Positions 42,433 through 50,696 of a stretch of 64,000 nucleotides of DNA are shown one piece after another. Positions within the stretch are counted from its first letter, which is position 1. Each line of letters begins with the position of its first letter. The notes beneath the pieces were generated by a model, which was not told the DNA's origin, did not search any database, and worked only from the letters and a program-made list of their open reading frames with translations. The DNA is taken from the NCBI GenBank assembly GCA_913777465.1, contig CAJYRQ010000078.1, forward strand, positions 62,001 through 126,000, written 5' to 3'. The translations under genes and the position numbers were made by a program. Origin of the DNA: an uncultured Chryseobacterium sp. Its GTDB lineage: Bacteria; Bacteroidota; Bacteroidia; Flavobacteriales; Weeksellaceae.

Positions 42433-42454
42433 ACCGCTGACTTTCATCAGCGGT
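42433..42454 (-). terminator. Terminator after prc
   Basis: ACCGCTGA and TCAGCGGT stem with a 6-nt loop; the bottom strand then has a T7 run. Confidence 0.9.
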
Positions 42455-42461
42455 CCTGTAT

Positions 42462-44591
42462 TTAAGATTTTGCACTCATGTCGGCAATGATGTTCATTGC
42501 TTCCTGAAGGTAAAGGTCTTTTTTAAGGTTTTTAATCCAGATCTCAGATTTCTTTTTAAAAGCTTCGTCTTTTTTCTCCCTTTCTATTTCGTTCTGATAC
42601 AGGGTAAACTGAAGTCCGTTTTCAAATTTCGTCAGCGACTTGAATTTTTCGATCTGCGCTTTTCTCTGCTTCATCAATTCGTTGAATTTATTAATGTTCA
42701 GCGTAATCGTTTCTTCTTTATCGAGTTTCTCTCTCCATTGTGCCGACTCCAGCAGAAGCTGGTATTTCGCATTCTTCGCCATTCTGTCGTTGCTGGCTTT
42801 CTCCAAAGCCTGGATGTTGAAATAATTCAGTTTCTGGAAGCTGGTGGAAGGAATTTTATCCCACGCAAGAGCGTATTCGTCATATCGTTCCCCTACCTCG
42901 GCATAAGTAAAGAAGTCTTTCATCTGAATATCGGAAACAATCCCTTTTCTCTGCGTAGATTCTCCCGTGATCCTGTAGAATTTCTGGATGGTAAGCTTAA
43001 GGGATCCGAAATCATCTTCTGTATTCAGGAAACGGTTAAGATCCACAAAAGTCTGTACCGTTCCTTTTCCGAAGGATTGAGGCGAACCGATAATCATGGC
43101 TCTTCCGTAATCCTGCATTACCCCGGCTAAGATTTCCGATGCCGAAGCAGACAGTTCGTTTTGCATAATCACCAACGGACCTGTCCATACCGGAGTCTCA
43201 TTTTTGTTCTTTAAAGTCTGGATTTTTCCATTACCGTCTTTTACCTGAACATAAGGTCCGGCCTGCATAAACAGTCCCATGATGTCCCCTACTTCCGTTA
43301 AAGATCCTCCTCCGTTATTTCTGAGATCCAGAACAATTCCCTGGATTCTTTGGCCTTTCAGTTTAACGATTTCATTTTTAATATCGTCAGAAGCATTTCT
43401 GCCGTTCGGGTTTTCAAAATCTGCATTAAAGCTCGGCAGATTGATGAATCCGTACTTTTTACCGTTCGGAGAATTGACCACGATGCTCCTAGCGAACGTA
43501 TCCTCAATGGCAACCTCTTCACGGATCATGGTTACGTCTTTTATTGTTCCGTCTTTTTTCTGAACGGTAAGGGTTACCGGTGTCCCTTTTTCTCCTCTGA
43601 TCAACCGTACGGCTTCGTCAGAAAGCATTCCTACGACATTTACCGCATCTTCTTTAGGCTTGGATCTTACTTTCAGGATCTTATCGCCTTCGGAAAGCTG
43701 CTTGGATTTCCATGCCGGTGCTCCGATGGTAAGGGCTCCCAGATACAGATTCCCTTTTTTCTCCTGGATGATCGCCCCGATCCCAATTACTTTTCCGGTG
43801 AAATTGGTATCGAAATCTTCTTTGTCTTTCGGGGAATAATAATTGGTATGCGGATCGAAAACTTCAGTATAAGCATTCATATATACTGTAAACCAATCCA
43901 TTTTCTTTCTCTTCTTGAATCTCGTAAACGTTTCCTTCACCAGATCCTTCACCTCATCCGTTGCTTTTTTCAGCTTCTGGTCGGCTGCAAGCGGCTGATA
44001 TTTGATGGTATCTTTCAGGTTGTATTTCTGTACGGAATCCTTCTTCTCTTTCTGAGCTTCTTCTTTGCTGTTCATCGATTCAATTTCCTGAAGGATATTG
44101 TATTTGATGAACTTTTTCCATTCATTGTACTGTTCCTGCTTATTGGCCGGAACTTTTTTCACTTTAGGCTCTAAAATCAGCGTTTCATCTTCTTCCAGGT
44201 TAATCGGTTTACTGAAAATATCCTGGGTAATTTTATCGATTTCGTCTACCCTTTGGTAAAGCCGGTCGATGGTAAGCTTATAAAACGTCAGGTCGCCCTG
44301 GTTGATGTAATCGTCCAGCTTGGTCTCATGCTTGCCGAACTCATCCATATCCGACTGGATAAAGTATCTTTTGCCGGGATCCACCAATTCGAAATAATGC
44401 TTGTAAACATCTTTGGAGTATGCATCATTGATCGGTTTCGGGCTATAGTGCAAATAAGAAAGTGTATTCTTTACGCTCACCATTATCGTCTGCATCTTTT
44501 CGTCATCATTCTTTGGCGAGTTGAAACAAAACATTAGACTTGTTAATGGAATCAGGAGTAAAAATTTATTCAGCTTAAAATTTTTCCACAT
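42462..44591 (-). CDS. prc: Tail-specific carboxy-terminal processing protease (Prc)
   Basis: 709 residues. A signal or anchor helix at about 8-25, an N-terminal helical part, a PDZ domain (FTGKVIGIGAIIQEKKGNLY then SEGDKILKV) and the S41 protease core with the catalytic Ser in ELSASASEILAGVM and Lys in SPQSFGKGTVQTF. It degrades or trims envelope proteins from their C-termini. Length equals that of the Prc type rather than the shorter CtpA. Own promoter and terminator. Confidence 0.95.
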   Translation of the reverse strand: MWKNFKLNKFLLLIPLTSLMFCFNSPKNDDEKMQTIMVSVKNTLSYLHYSPKPINDAYSKDVYKHYFELVDPGKRYFIQSDMDEFGKHETKLDDYINQGDLTFYKLTIDRLYQRVDEIDKITQDIFSKPINLEEDETLILEPKVKKVPANKQEQYNEWKKFIKYNILQEIESMNSKEEAQKEKKDSVQKYNLKDTIKYQPLAADQKLKKATDEVKDLVKETFTRFKKRKKMDWFTVYMNAYTEVFDPHTNYYSPKDKEDFDTNFTGKVIGIGAIIQEKKGNLYLGALTIGAPAWKSKQLSEGDKILKVRSKPKEDAVNVVGMLSDEAVRLIRGEKGTPVTLTVQKKDGTIKDVTMIREEVAIEDTFARSIVVNSPNGKKYGFINLPSFNADFENPNGRNASDDIKNEIVKLKGQRIQGIVLDLRNNGGGSLTEVGDIMGLFMQAGPYVQVKDGNGKIQTLKNKNETPVWTGPLVIMQNELSASASEILAGVMQDYGRAMIIGSPQSFGKGTVQTFVDLNRFLNTEDDFGSLKLTIQKFYRITGESTQRKGIVSDIQMKDFFTYAEVGERYDEYALAWDKIPSTSFQKLNYFNIQALEKASNDRMAKNAKYQLLLESAQWREKLDKEETITLNINKFNELMKQRKAQIEKFKSLTKFENGLQFTLYQNEIEREKKDEAFKKKSEIWIKNLKKDLYLQEAMNIIADMSAKS

Positions 44592-44670
44592 AAATCTGTA
44601 ATGTATTTTATTAATTTTTTAAAAAAGTTGTTTGATGGGTCGTCTTTTTTCCGGCACCGTTACAAACTAT

Positions 44671-44700
44671 CAAATTTAATACCTTATTTGCAATTAACAA
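44671..44700 (-). promoter_or_regulatory. Promoter of prc
   Basis: Bottom strand TTG (44698-44700), 19-bp spacer, TAAATTTG (44671-44678): a complete Bacteroidota promoter, 80 bp before the ATG. Confidence 0.65.
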
Positions 44701-44973
44701 TTACTTTTAAGAGATTTTATTAATATGGCATTTTTTATCAATTCAGACTGTTAAAATTCAGAATAAAAAGAATAAATCATAAAATTAAAAACTTATGATT
44801 GAAATTTTCTGGCCTGGATTCTGAATAATAAAAATAAATGTAAACCTGTATAATACCGGCAAGATATTCATTGTTATGACAAATAAAAACGGTATTCAGG
44901 TTCATTTAAACAACATCGCATTATGTTCAGATAATATTTAAATCCAAAGGTTTTTAAAGAAAAGCTTTTATAG
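44701..44973. other. AT-rich intergenic region between prc and surE
   Basis: Divergent promoter region. No gene, hairpin or repeat recognised between the prc and surE promoters. Confidence 0.5.
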
Positions 44974-44981
44974 TATATTTG
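44974..44981 (+). promoter_or_regulatory. -7 promoter element of surE
   Basis: TATATTTG matches TAnnTTTG. The TTG inside it (44979) could be read as a longer start but is not; the start is 45000. Confidence 0.6.
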
Positions 44982-44999
44982 TTAAAATTAAATACATTT

Positions 45000-45770
45000 A
45001 TGGAAAGACCTCTTATTCTGGTAACGAATGACGACGGAATTACAGCACCGGGTATCAGAAACCTTGTCAGTTTTATGAACGAAATCGGAGAAGTGGTGGT
45101 GGTAGCGCCCAATTCTCCTCAAAGCGGCAAAGGGCACGCCATTACCATTAATTCTACGCTAAGCTACGAAGAAGTACAGCTGGACGGCCCGCAGACCGAT
45201 TTTTCCTGTAGCGGAACACCGGTAGACTGCGTAAAGATGGCACTTGATAAAATTCTGCCGCGAAGACCGGATATTGTGGTTTCCGGGATCAATCACGGGG
45301 CGAATTCATCCATCAATGTGATCTATTCGGGGACGATGTCCGCTGCCGTGGAAGCCGGTGTGGAAAATCTACCTGCGATTGGATTCTCTTTATTGGATTT
45401 CAGCTGGGAAGCCGATTTTACCCAAGCCAAAGAATACATTCAGAATATCGTTAAAAGAACCCTGGAAAACCCGATGCCGAAAGGAATTGTTCTCAATGTA
45501 AACATTCCTAAGCTTATGAAAGAAGAGATCAAAGGCGTAAAAGTCTGCAAGCAGGCACATGCCAAATGGGAAGAAAGCTTTGATGAAAGGGTAAATCCAC
45601 ACGGTAAAAAGTATTACTGGCTGACCGGCTATTTCAATAATATGGATGAATCCGAAGATGCCGATGAAACCGCTTTGGCGAACGGATATATCTCTATTGT
45701 CCCGGTAAAGTTCGACCTTACGGCCTATGAATATATGAATACACTGAATGAAGTGATGAAATTTGATTAA
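45000..45770 (+). CDS. surE: 5'-nucleotidase SurE
   Basis: 256 residues. ILVTNDDGITAPGIRNLV holds the metal-binding Asp pair, SGKGHAITIN follows, and VVSGINHGANSSINVIYSGT is the second metal-site block. Removes 5' phosphate from nucleotides, stationary-phase survival in E. coli. Start at the ATG 18 bp after the promoter's -7 element; the annotation starting 21 bp earlier lies in the promoter. Ends in a strong terminator. Confidence 0.95.
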   Translation: MERPLILVTNDDGITAPGIRNLVSFMNEIGEVVVVAPNSPQSGKGHAITINSTLSYEEVQLDGPQTDFSCSGTPVDCVKMALDKILPRRPDIVVSGINHGANSSINVIYSGTMSAAVEAGVENLPAIGFSLLDFSWEADFTQAKEYIQNIVKRTLENPMPKGIVLNVNIPKLMKEEIKGVKVCKQAHAKWEESFDERVNPHGKKYYWLTGYFNNMDESEDADETALANGYISIVPVKFDLTAYEYMNTLNEVMKFD

Positions 45771-45812
45771 ACAAAAGAAAAAAGGCGAAGATTTTCGCCT
45801 TTTTTCTTTTGT
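45771..45812 (+). terminator. Long perfect terminator hairpin after surE
   Basis: A perfect 19-bp stem (ACAAAAGAAAAAAGGCGAA with its complement) and a 4-nt loop, starting immediately after the stop. Confidence 0.95.
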
Positions 45813-46037
45813 GAGACCATGTTCTTTTGTTTTGAAATAAAAGAATGAAAACTCAAGTCCCGGAAACTGAAGGCTAAAAATTAAAACTCTATCCTAAAAT
45901 TCCCATGACTTTCTCGAATTCAACATTTGTTTTTAATCAATATTTTCTCGTGCTTCAAACGGTGGGAATTTTTTAACGGATCGATTTTTAATTTTTCTTG
46001 ATGCTTCAGAGTCTTATATCATTAATTATGATAGAGA

Positions 46038-47441
46038 TCAGAACAACACTTTATCCTCTTTTCTCAATTCTTCCAGGTATTTGCTTTTATCGTCCCTGTA
46101 AAAAAGATTCATCGTTTCAAACGGAATAAGTTTTAAATCTTTGTTTACAATATGGACGCAGGATTTTTTTACCGCCCGTACATCAAAATCGTGGGCATCC
46201 ATAAAGTTCATGATGATGATCCTGAACAGGTTGTCGTAATCCAGATTGGGTGCGGAAACCTCAGGAAGACAACACAATAACTGGTTGACTTTAGGCTGCA
46301 CTTTATCTACGGAAATCCCTGTACTGAAAATATCCAGCAGCTGCATCTGCAATCCGGTATCCTGTTCGTAAACGATGGTATTCCGGGTTTCATTGTTCAG
46401 CAGATCAGCAGGATTGATGTACCGGGTTAAAGGAATGGTTTCCCCTTCCAGCTTCAGGATATATCCCATCGCCAGAGCATCCGGGTTACAAGGAACCGGA
46501 ATCAGATCATCTGAATTCAGCAGCGGAAACTGGTTTAAGATTTCCTGTCTTACTTCCGTTAACGTAATTTTTTCATGTGCTGAATCATCGCGGTTTCTTC
46601 CGGCAATTTCCACCGGCTGGAAGGTAATCCCGCGGACACACTTCTGTTTTAAGGCAAATTCAATGATTTTTCCGATCTCGTCGATATTTTTTCCTTTCTG
46701 AAGAACGATTACAAGGGTCGTGGAAAGATTCAAAGCATTTAATTTCTCTAAAGCCTTCATCCGGACATCGGTAAGATCCTTTCCCCTGAAGTCCTGCAGA
46801 ACTTCGGGTTTAAAGGAATCGAACTGGAGATAAACTTCGAATTCCGGTGCGTAGGCCGCCAGTTTTTCGGCAAATCCGGGATCATTGGCAATCCTTACCC
46901 CATTGGTATTCAGCATCAGATGCTTAATGGGTTTTGATTTGGCAATATCCATGATTTTAAAAAACTCGGGATGGATCGTCGGCTCTCCGCCACTGATCTG
47001 GACCACATCGGGCTCCCCTTCGTTTTTAACGATAATATCGAACATCGCCTCTATTTCTTCCAGGCTCCGGTGGCTTCCGTAATGCGGGGAAGACATGGCA
47101 TAGCAGGTCGGACAGGTCAGGTTGCAGCGGTCCGTTACTTCCACAATCGAAAGACAGCTGTGCTGCTCATGGTCTACACACAAGCCGCAATCGTAAGGAC
47201 AGCCATACTCCACTTCCGTCCCGAAATGAACCGGCATTTCCGACGCTTTGTTGTAATTCCTGATATTCTTGTAGTAATGGACATCGGAAGCAATTTTGGT
47301 TTTGAAAAACCCGTGATCAAGGCATCGTTTGGTCATGAAAACCGCTTCGTCCTCAATAATAATTTTAGCACCTACCCTTTTCAGGCATTCAGGACACAGG
47401 CTGATGGTGTAGTCGTAATACGTATAGTTTCTTACCGGCAT
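46038..47441 (-). CDS. Radical SAM protein similar to archaeal tetraether synthase (Tes)
   Basis: 467 residues. Rubredoxin-like N-terminus LCPECLKR (Cys16, Cys19) and KRCLDHG (Cys40, His43), then YGCPYDCGLCVDHEQHSC (Cys81, 85, 88, 96) as an auxiliary-cluster motif, directly followed by the radical SAM motif VTDRCNLTCPTCYA (Cys106, 110, 113), ISGGEPTIHPEF and TNGVRIA. This order of cysteine motifs matches the MJ0619/Tes family, which joins C-C bonds between lipid tails; bacterial members are mostly unstudied. It is the third gene of an operon with a small membrane protein (9-bp gap) and an Lgt homologue, so a lipid or lipoprotein substrate is likely. Function not proven. Confidence 0.75.
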   Translation of the reverse strand: MPVRNYTYYDYTISLCPECLKRVGAKIIIEDEAVFMTKRCLDHGFFKTKIASDVHYYKNIRNYNKASEMPVHFGTEVEYGCPYDCGLCVDHEQHSCLSIVEVTDRCNLTCPTCYAMSSPHYGSHRSLEEIEAMFDIIVKNEGEPDVVQISGGEPTIHPEFFKIMDIAKSKPIKHLMLNTNGVRIANDPGFAEKLAAYAPEFEVYLQFDSFKPEVLQDFRGKDLTDVRMKALEKLNALNLSTTLVIVLQKGKNIDEIGKIIEFALKQKCVRGITFQPVEIAGRNRDDSAHEKITLTEVRQEILNQFPLLNSDDLIPVPCNPDALAMGYILKLEGETIPLTRYINPADLLNNETRNTIVYEQDTGLQMQLLDIFSTGISVDKVQPKVNQLLCCLPEVSAPNLDYDNLFRIIIMNFMDAHDFDVRAVKKSCVHIVNKDLKLIPFETMNLFYRDDKSKYLEELRKEDKVLF

Positions 47442-47450
47442 AATTTCAGT

Positions 47451-47687
47451 TTAAATTCCTCCTCCACAGATAAACCCACTTACCAGTCCGCAGAACAACA
47501 TACAGATCAGCATCGTCTGAATAAATTGTTTTCTGGAAAATTTCCGGTTGTCTTTCGATTCGTAAACAACCTTGACGATCAAAGTTACAATAAGAGAGAA
47601 AATAGAAGCTACAAACAGAATGATCAGAATAATCATCAGGACCAGGCCTCCGAGATTACCTACTTCCAACAGGGTAAGGGTTTTCAT
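47451..47687 (-). CDS. Small membrane protein with C-terminal Cys-Gly tail
   Basis: 78 residues with two helices (about 10-40 and 55-74) and a positively charged loop (YESKDNRKFSRKQF). It ends GFICGGGI, a Cys five residues from the C-terminus. The first codons overlap the 3' end of the Lgt-like gene by 32 bp, and the radical-SAM gene begins 9 bp after its stop, so all three are one transcript. A scaffold or substrate role is inference. Confidence 0.65.
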   Translation of the reverse strand: MKTLTLLEVGNLGGLVLMIILIILFVASIFSLIVTLIVKVVYESKDNRKFSRKQFIQTMLICMLFCGLVSGFICGGGI

Positions 47688-48615
47688 AAGTTTTGTTTTT
47701 ATGGTGAATAAAGCGGATGGTATTTTTTATTTTATAAATGTAATAAATAATTACACAAAGACATACGATCTGAATGGTTCCCAGATTCCCGATAATTTCC
47801 AGTCTCGGCTTAATGAAATCCAGCAGGAACCTGAAGGTGAAGTAACTCAGCATAAAGACCTGGAAAACAAAGCCTGAAGGATAGATTTTTTTCTTTTGAA
47901 TAAGTTTTAAAAGAACCCAGAGCAGAATCAGAAAAGCAATTTCGTACAGTGCTACCGGATGCCTCAGGTACTGGTCGCCAAGATGCATCCCGAAAATAAA
48001 ATCGGTGGGAACACCGTAGGTTTCTTCATAAATCCCGGTAAGAAAGCAGCCGATCCTTCCGATGATCATGGCCAGCATCAACGGAAAAACGATCAGGTCA
48101 CCGGTGCTTTCTTTATGGCCAACTGTTTTTTTTGCCAGTTCCACGCCCATCAGGCCGAACGCCAGCCCGCCCACAATCGTATTATTGGTCCAGACCGTTT
48201 TAAAATCAAAATGGTCAAACATCCTGTAAGGATTTTCCAGATTCCCGATCAGTTTGGAACCGAATAAGGCGCCCGCTGTTGCTCCGATCAAAACGGCAGC
48301 CGAAACATTGAAAGAGACCTTTTCGGCGGATTTTCTTTTTAAATAAAAATAATAGCGCATCCCGATAAACATCCCCAATGCTTCAAAAAGCGGATGGGCA
48401 AGTACGGTTTTGCCAAAAAGGTGAAAGGTTACGGGAAAATCCATGGTTTCAAAAGTATTGTTTTTAATTAAAACCGGAAGCATTTTATTAAGGATTTTTA
48501 AAGACAGAACACGATCAGGTACTGCTTCCAAAGATAAACTTCCTGAGGTACAGAAATGTTTTTCGTGAAATTCAATCCTGATCCGAAAGAGTTCAATCAA
48601 AGTTTTTTCATACAT
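47656..48615 (-). CDS. Lgt (prolipoprotein diacylglyceryl transferase) homologue, divergent active site
   Basis: 319 residues, seven membrane helices from about 58. Lgt signatures are present but altered: IIGRIGCFLTGIY (Arg187; Cys190 where Lgt has Asn), RHPVALYE (218-225) and SYFTFRFLLDF (Arg262). In the position of the catalytic His-Gly-Gly it reads IVGG (147-150), so the His is lost. It therefore probably does not make canonical lipoproteins; another substrate is likely. Residues 1-57 precede the normal Lgt start (MDFPVTF at 58), so translation may begin at 48444 instead. Divergent from guaC. Confidence 0.75.
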   Translation of the reverse strand: MYEKTLIELFRIRIEFHEKHFCTSGSLSLEAVPDRVLSLKILNKMLPVLIKNNTFETMDFPVTFHLFGKTVLAHPLFEALGMFIGMRYYFYLKRKSAEKVSFNVSAAVLIGATAGALFGSKLIGNLENPYRMFDHFDFKTVWTNNTIVGGLAFGLMGVELAKKTVGHKESTGDLIVFPLMLAMIIGRIGCFLTGIYEETYGVPTDFIFGMHLGDQYLRHPVALYEIAFLILLWVLLKLIQKKKIYPSGFVFQVFMLSYFTFRFLLDFIKPRLEIIGNLGTIQIVCLCVIIYYIYKIKNTIRFIHHKNKTYENPYPVGSR

Positions 48616-48638
48616 TTAAGTAAAATAATTTTCCAAAT

Positions 48639-49679
48639 ATGAGAATAGAATATGATATTAAACTGGGATTTAAAGATGTAATGTTTCGTCCGAAGCGTTC
48701 TACTTTGAAATCCCGTTCGGAAGTTGATCTGGAAAGAGAATTTACCTTTAAGCATACCCGTAAAAAGTGGAAAGGAATCCCGGTGATTGCGGCCAATATG
48801 GATACGGTGGGAACTTTTGAAATGGCAGTGGAACTGGCTAAAGAAAAGATTATTACCGCTGTCCATAAGCATTATTCGGTAGAAGAATGGACGGAATTTC
48901 TAAACAGCCAGCCTGAAGACATTCATCAATATATTGCCTTAAGCACCGGAACAGGAAAAGCCGATGAAGAAAAACTGGGAAGAATCCTTGAATTGCACCC
49001 AAAAATCGAGTTTCTCTGCATTGATGTAGCCAATGGTTATTCCGAGCATTTTGTGGAATTTGTGAAGAAGGCAAGGGCTAATTTTCCGGATAAAATTATC
49101 ATGGCCGGAAATGTAGTCACCGGGGAAATGGTAGAAGAGCTCCTTCTGGTGGGTGCAGACATCATTAAAGTCGGAATCGGTCCGGGTTCGGTCTGCACGA
49201 CCCGGGTAAAAACCGGTGTAGGATATCCTCAGCTTTCCGCGATTATCGAATGTTCCGATGCTGCCCACGGATTGGGAGGCCATATTATTGCAGACGGCGG
49301 ATGTAAAGTTCCGGGCGATGTGGCCAAAGCCTTCGGCGGAGGTGCCGATTTCGTGATGCTGGGAGGCATGTTTGCCGGGCATGACGAAAGCGGAGGGGAA
49401 ATTGTAGAGGAAAACAGCAAGAGATACCGGCTTTTCTATGGCATGAGCTCCAAAACAGCCATGGACAAGCATTCCGGAGGGGTTGCGGAATATCGCGCGT
49501 CCGAAGGGAAAACAGTGAAAGTAGCTTATAAGGGTCCGGTTTCCGAAACAGTAAAAGATATCCTCGGCGGCGTACGCTCTACCTGCACTTATGTCGGGGC
49601 TTCAAAACTAAAAGAACTGTCGAAGAGAACAACGTTCATCAGGGTTCAGGAACAGGAAAACCAGGTATTTAAAGACTGA
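48639..49679 (+). CDS. guaC: GMP reductase
   Basis: 346 residues. Reduces GMP to IMP with [22 protein letters not shown] carries the catalytic Cys, [12 protein letters not shown] and [17 protein letters not shown] the phosphate sites, and [13 protein letters not shown] the flap. No CBS insert, which separates it from IMP dehydrogenase. 23 bp from the divergent Lgt-like gene; a TACATTTA sequence 18 bp upstream may be the -7 element. Confidence 0.95.
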   Translation: MRIEYDIKLGFKDVMFRPKRSTLKSRSEVDLEREFTFKHTRKKWKGIPVIAANMDTVGTFEMAVELAKEKIITAVHKHYSVEEWTEFLNSQPEDIHQYIALSTGTGKADEEKLGRILELHPKIEFLCIDVANGYSEHFVEFVKKARANFPDKIIMAGNVVTGEMVEELLLVGADIIKVGIGPGSVCTTRVKTGVGYPQLSAIIECSDAAHGLGGHIIADGGCKVPGDVAKAFGGGADFVMLGGMFAGHDESGGEIVEENSKRYRLFYGMSSKTAMDKHSGGVAEYRASEGKTVKVAYKGPVSETVKDILGGVRSTCTYVGASKLKELSKRTTFIRVQEQENQVFKD

Positions 49680-49727
49680 AGATTCAGGAAATATATTTAA
49701 AGCTATTTTCTGATAAATTTAAAACAT

Positions 49728-49755
49728 AAAATCCGTCGCAATAGCGACGGATTTT
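49728..49755 (+). terminator. Convergent terminator between guaC and fabG
   Basis: AAAATCCGTCGC and GCGACGGATTTT, a perfect 12-bp stem with 4-nt loop; symmetric and usable from both sides. Confidence 0.9.
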
Positions 49756-49781
49756 CGTTATATTTTATTAAGAATAAATTC

Positions 49782-50525
49782 TTATGTTAGCATACCTCCA
49801 TCCACATTTAAGGTCTGACCTGTAATATAAGAAGCCATTTCACTTCCTAAAAATACGCAGGCATTGGCAATATCTTGAGGCTGACCGAGCTTTTTCAATG
49901 GGATGGATTCATTCCATTTTTCTTTCGTTTTTTCGTCCAAAGTATCCGTCATTTCAGTCTGGATGAACCCGGGAGCAACGGCGTTGCAACGGATATTTCT
50001 GGAACCTAATTCCAAAGCTACCGATTTGGTAAATCCGATCACGCCAGCCTTGGAAGCCGCATAATTGGCCTGGCCTGCATTTCCGCTGATCCCTACTACT
50101 GAAGTCATATTGATAATTGATCCTGCTTTCGCCTTCATCATCGGCTTGATTACCGCTTTTGTAAGGTTGAATACCGAATCCAGGTTCACATTGATTACTT
50201 TGTCCCAGTCTTCTTTAGACATTCTCAACAGCAGATTGTCTTTTGTGATTCCTGCATTGTTGATCAGAATATCAATTTTACCAAACTCAGCGATCACTTC
50301 ATCCACTAAAGTTTGCGCAGCCTCAAAATCCGATGCGTCCGACTGGTATCCTTTAATTTGCGTTACAGAACTTAAAGCTGCTTCTAATTCCCTAGCTTTG
50401 TCTACCGATCCGGCATAAGTAAATGCTACTTTTGCTCCCTGCTGGGCATACATTTCAGCAATTCCTTTACCGATTCCTCGTGTAGCTCCCGTTATTAGCG
50501 CTACTTTTCCTTCTAATAGTTTCAT
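49782..50525 (-). CDS. fabG: 3-oxoacyl-ACP reductase
   Basis: 247 residues of a short-chain dehydrogenase: ITGATRGIGKGIAEM NADP loop, NNAGITKDNLLLRMSKEDWD, Ser in NMTSVVGISGNAGQANYAAS, catalytic YxxxK (YAASK), PGFIQTEM. Reduces beta-ketoacyl-ACP in fatty acid synthesis. Length and motifs are typical FabG. Confidence 0.95.
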   Translation of the reverse strand: MKLLEGKVALITGATRGIGKGIAEMYAQQGAKVAFTYAGSVDKARELEAALSSVTQIKGYQSDASDFEAAQTLVDEVIAEFGKIDILINNAGITKDNLLLRMSKEDWDKVINVNLDSVFNLTKAVIKPMMKAKAGSIINMTSVVGISGNAGQANYAASKAGVIGFTKSVALELGSRNIRCNAVAPGFIQTEMTDTLDEKTKEKWNESIPLKKLGQPQDIANACVFLGSEMASYITGQTLNVDGGMLT

Positions 50526-50603
50526 ATATATGACAATTATTTACTTTATAATCTATTCGCCTCCTGAAATCCGGCTAATATCTATTATTGAGTTTACAGT
50601 GCG

Positions 50604-50611
50604 CAAAGATA
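50604..50611 (-). promoter_or_regulatory. -7 promoter element of fabG
   Basis: Bottom strand TATCTTTG matches TAnnTTTG, 78 bp before the ATG. Confidence 0.5.
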
Positions 50612-50696
50612 TTATAAAATGTTGTTCATTGCATTTTAAATCACTCTTTTAGCAAAATTTTTCAGCTGTTTTTTGTCATAAACCTATTACGGTTGA

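Noticed and set aside
43350-44174. 274-codon top-strand frame
   Set aside because: Antisense to prc, with Phe/Ile/Arg-rich composition and no recognisable motif.
44979-45770. TTG start for surE
   Set aside because: The codon is part of the TATATTTG promoter element; the ATG at 45000 gives the normal SurE N-terminus.
46971-47711. 246-codon top-strand frame
   Set aside because: Antisense to the radical-SAM and small membrane genes, which have clear motifs.
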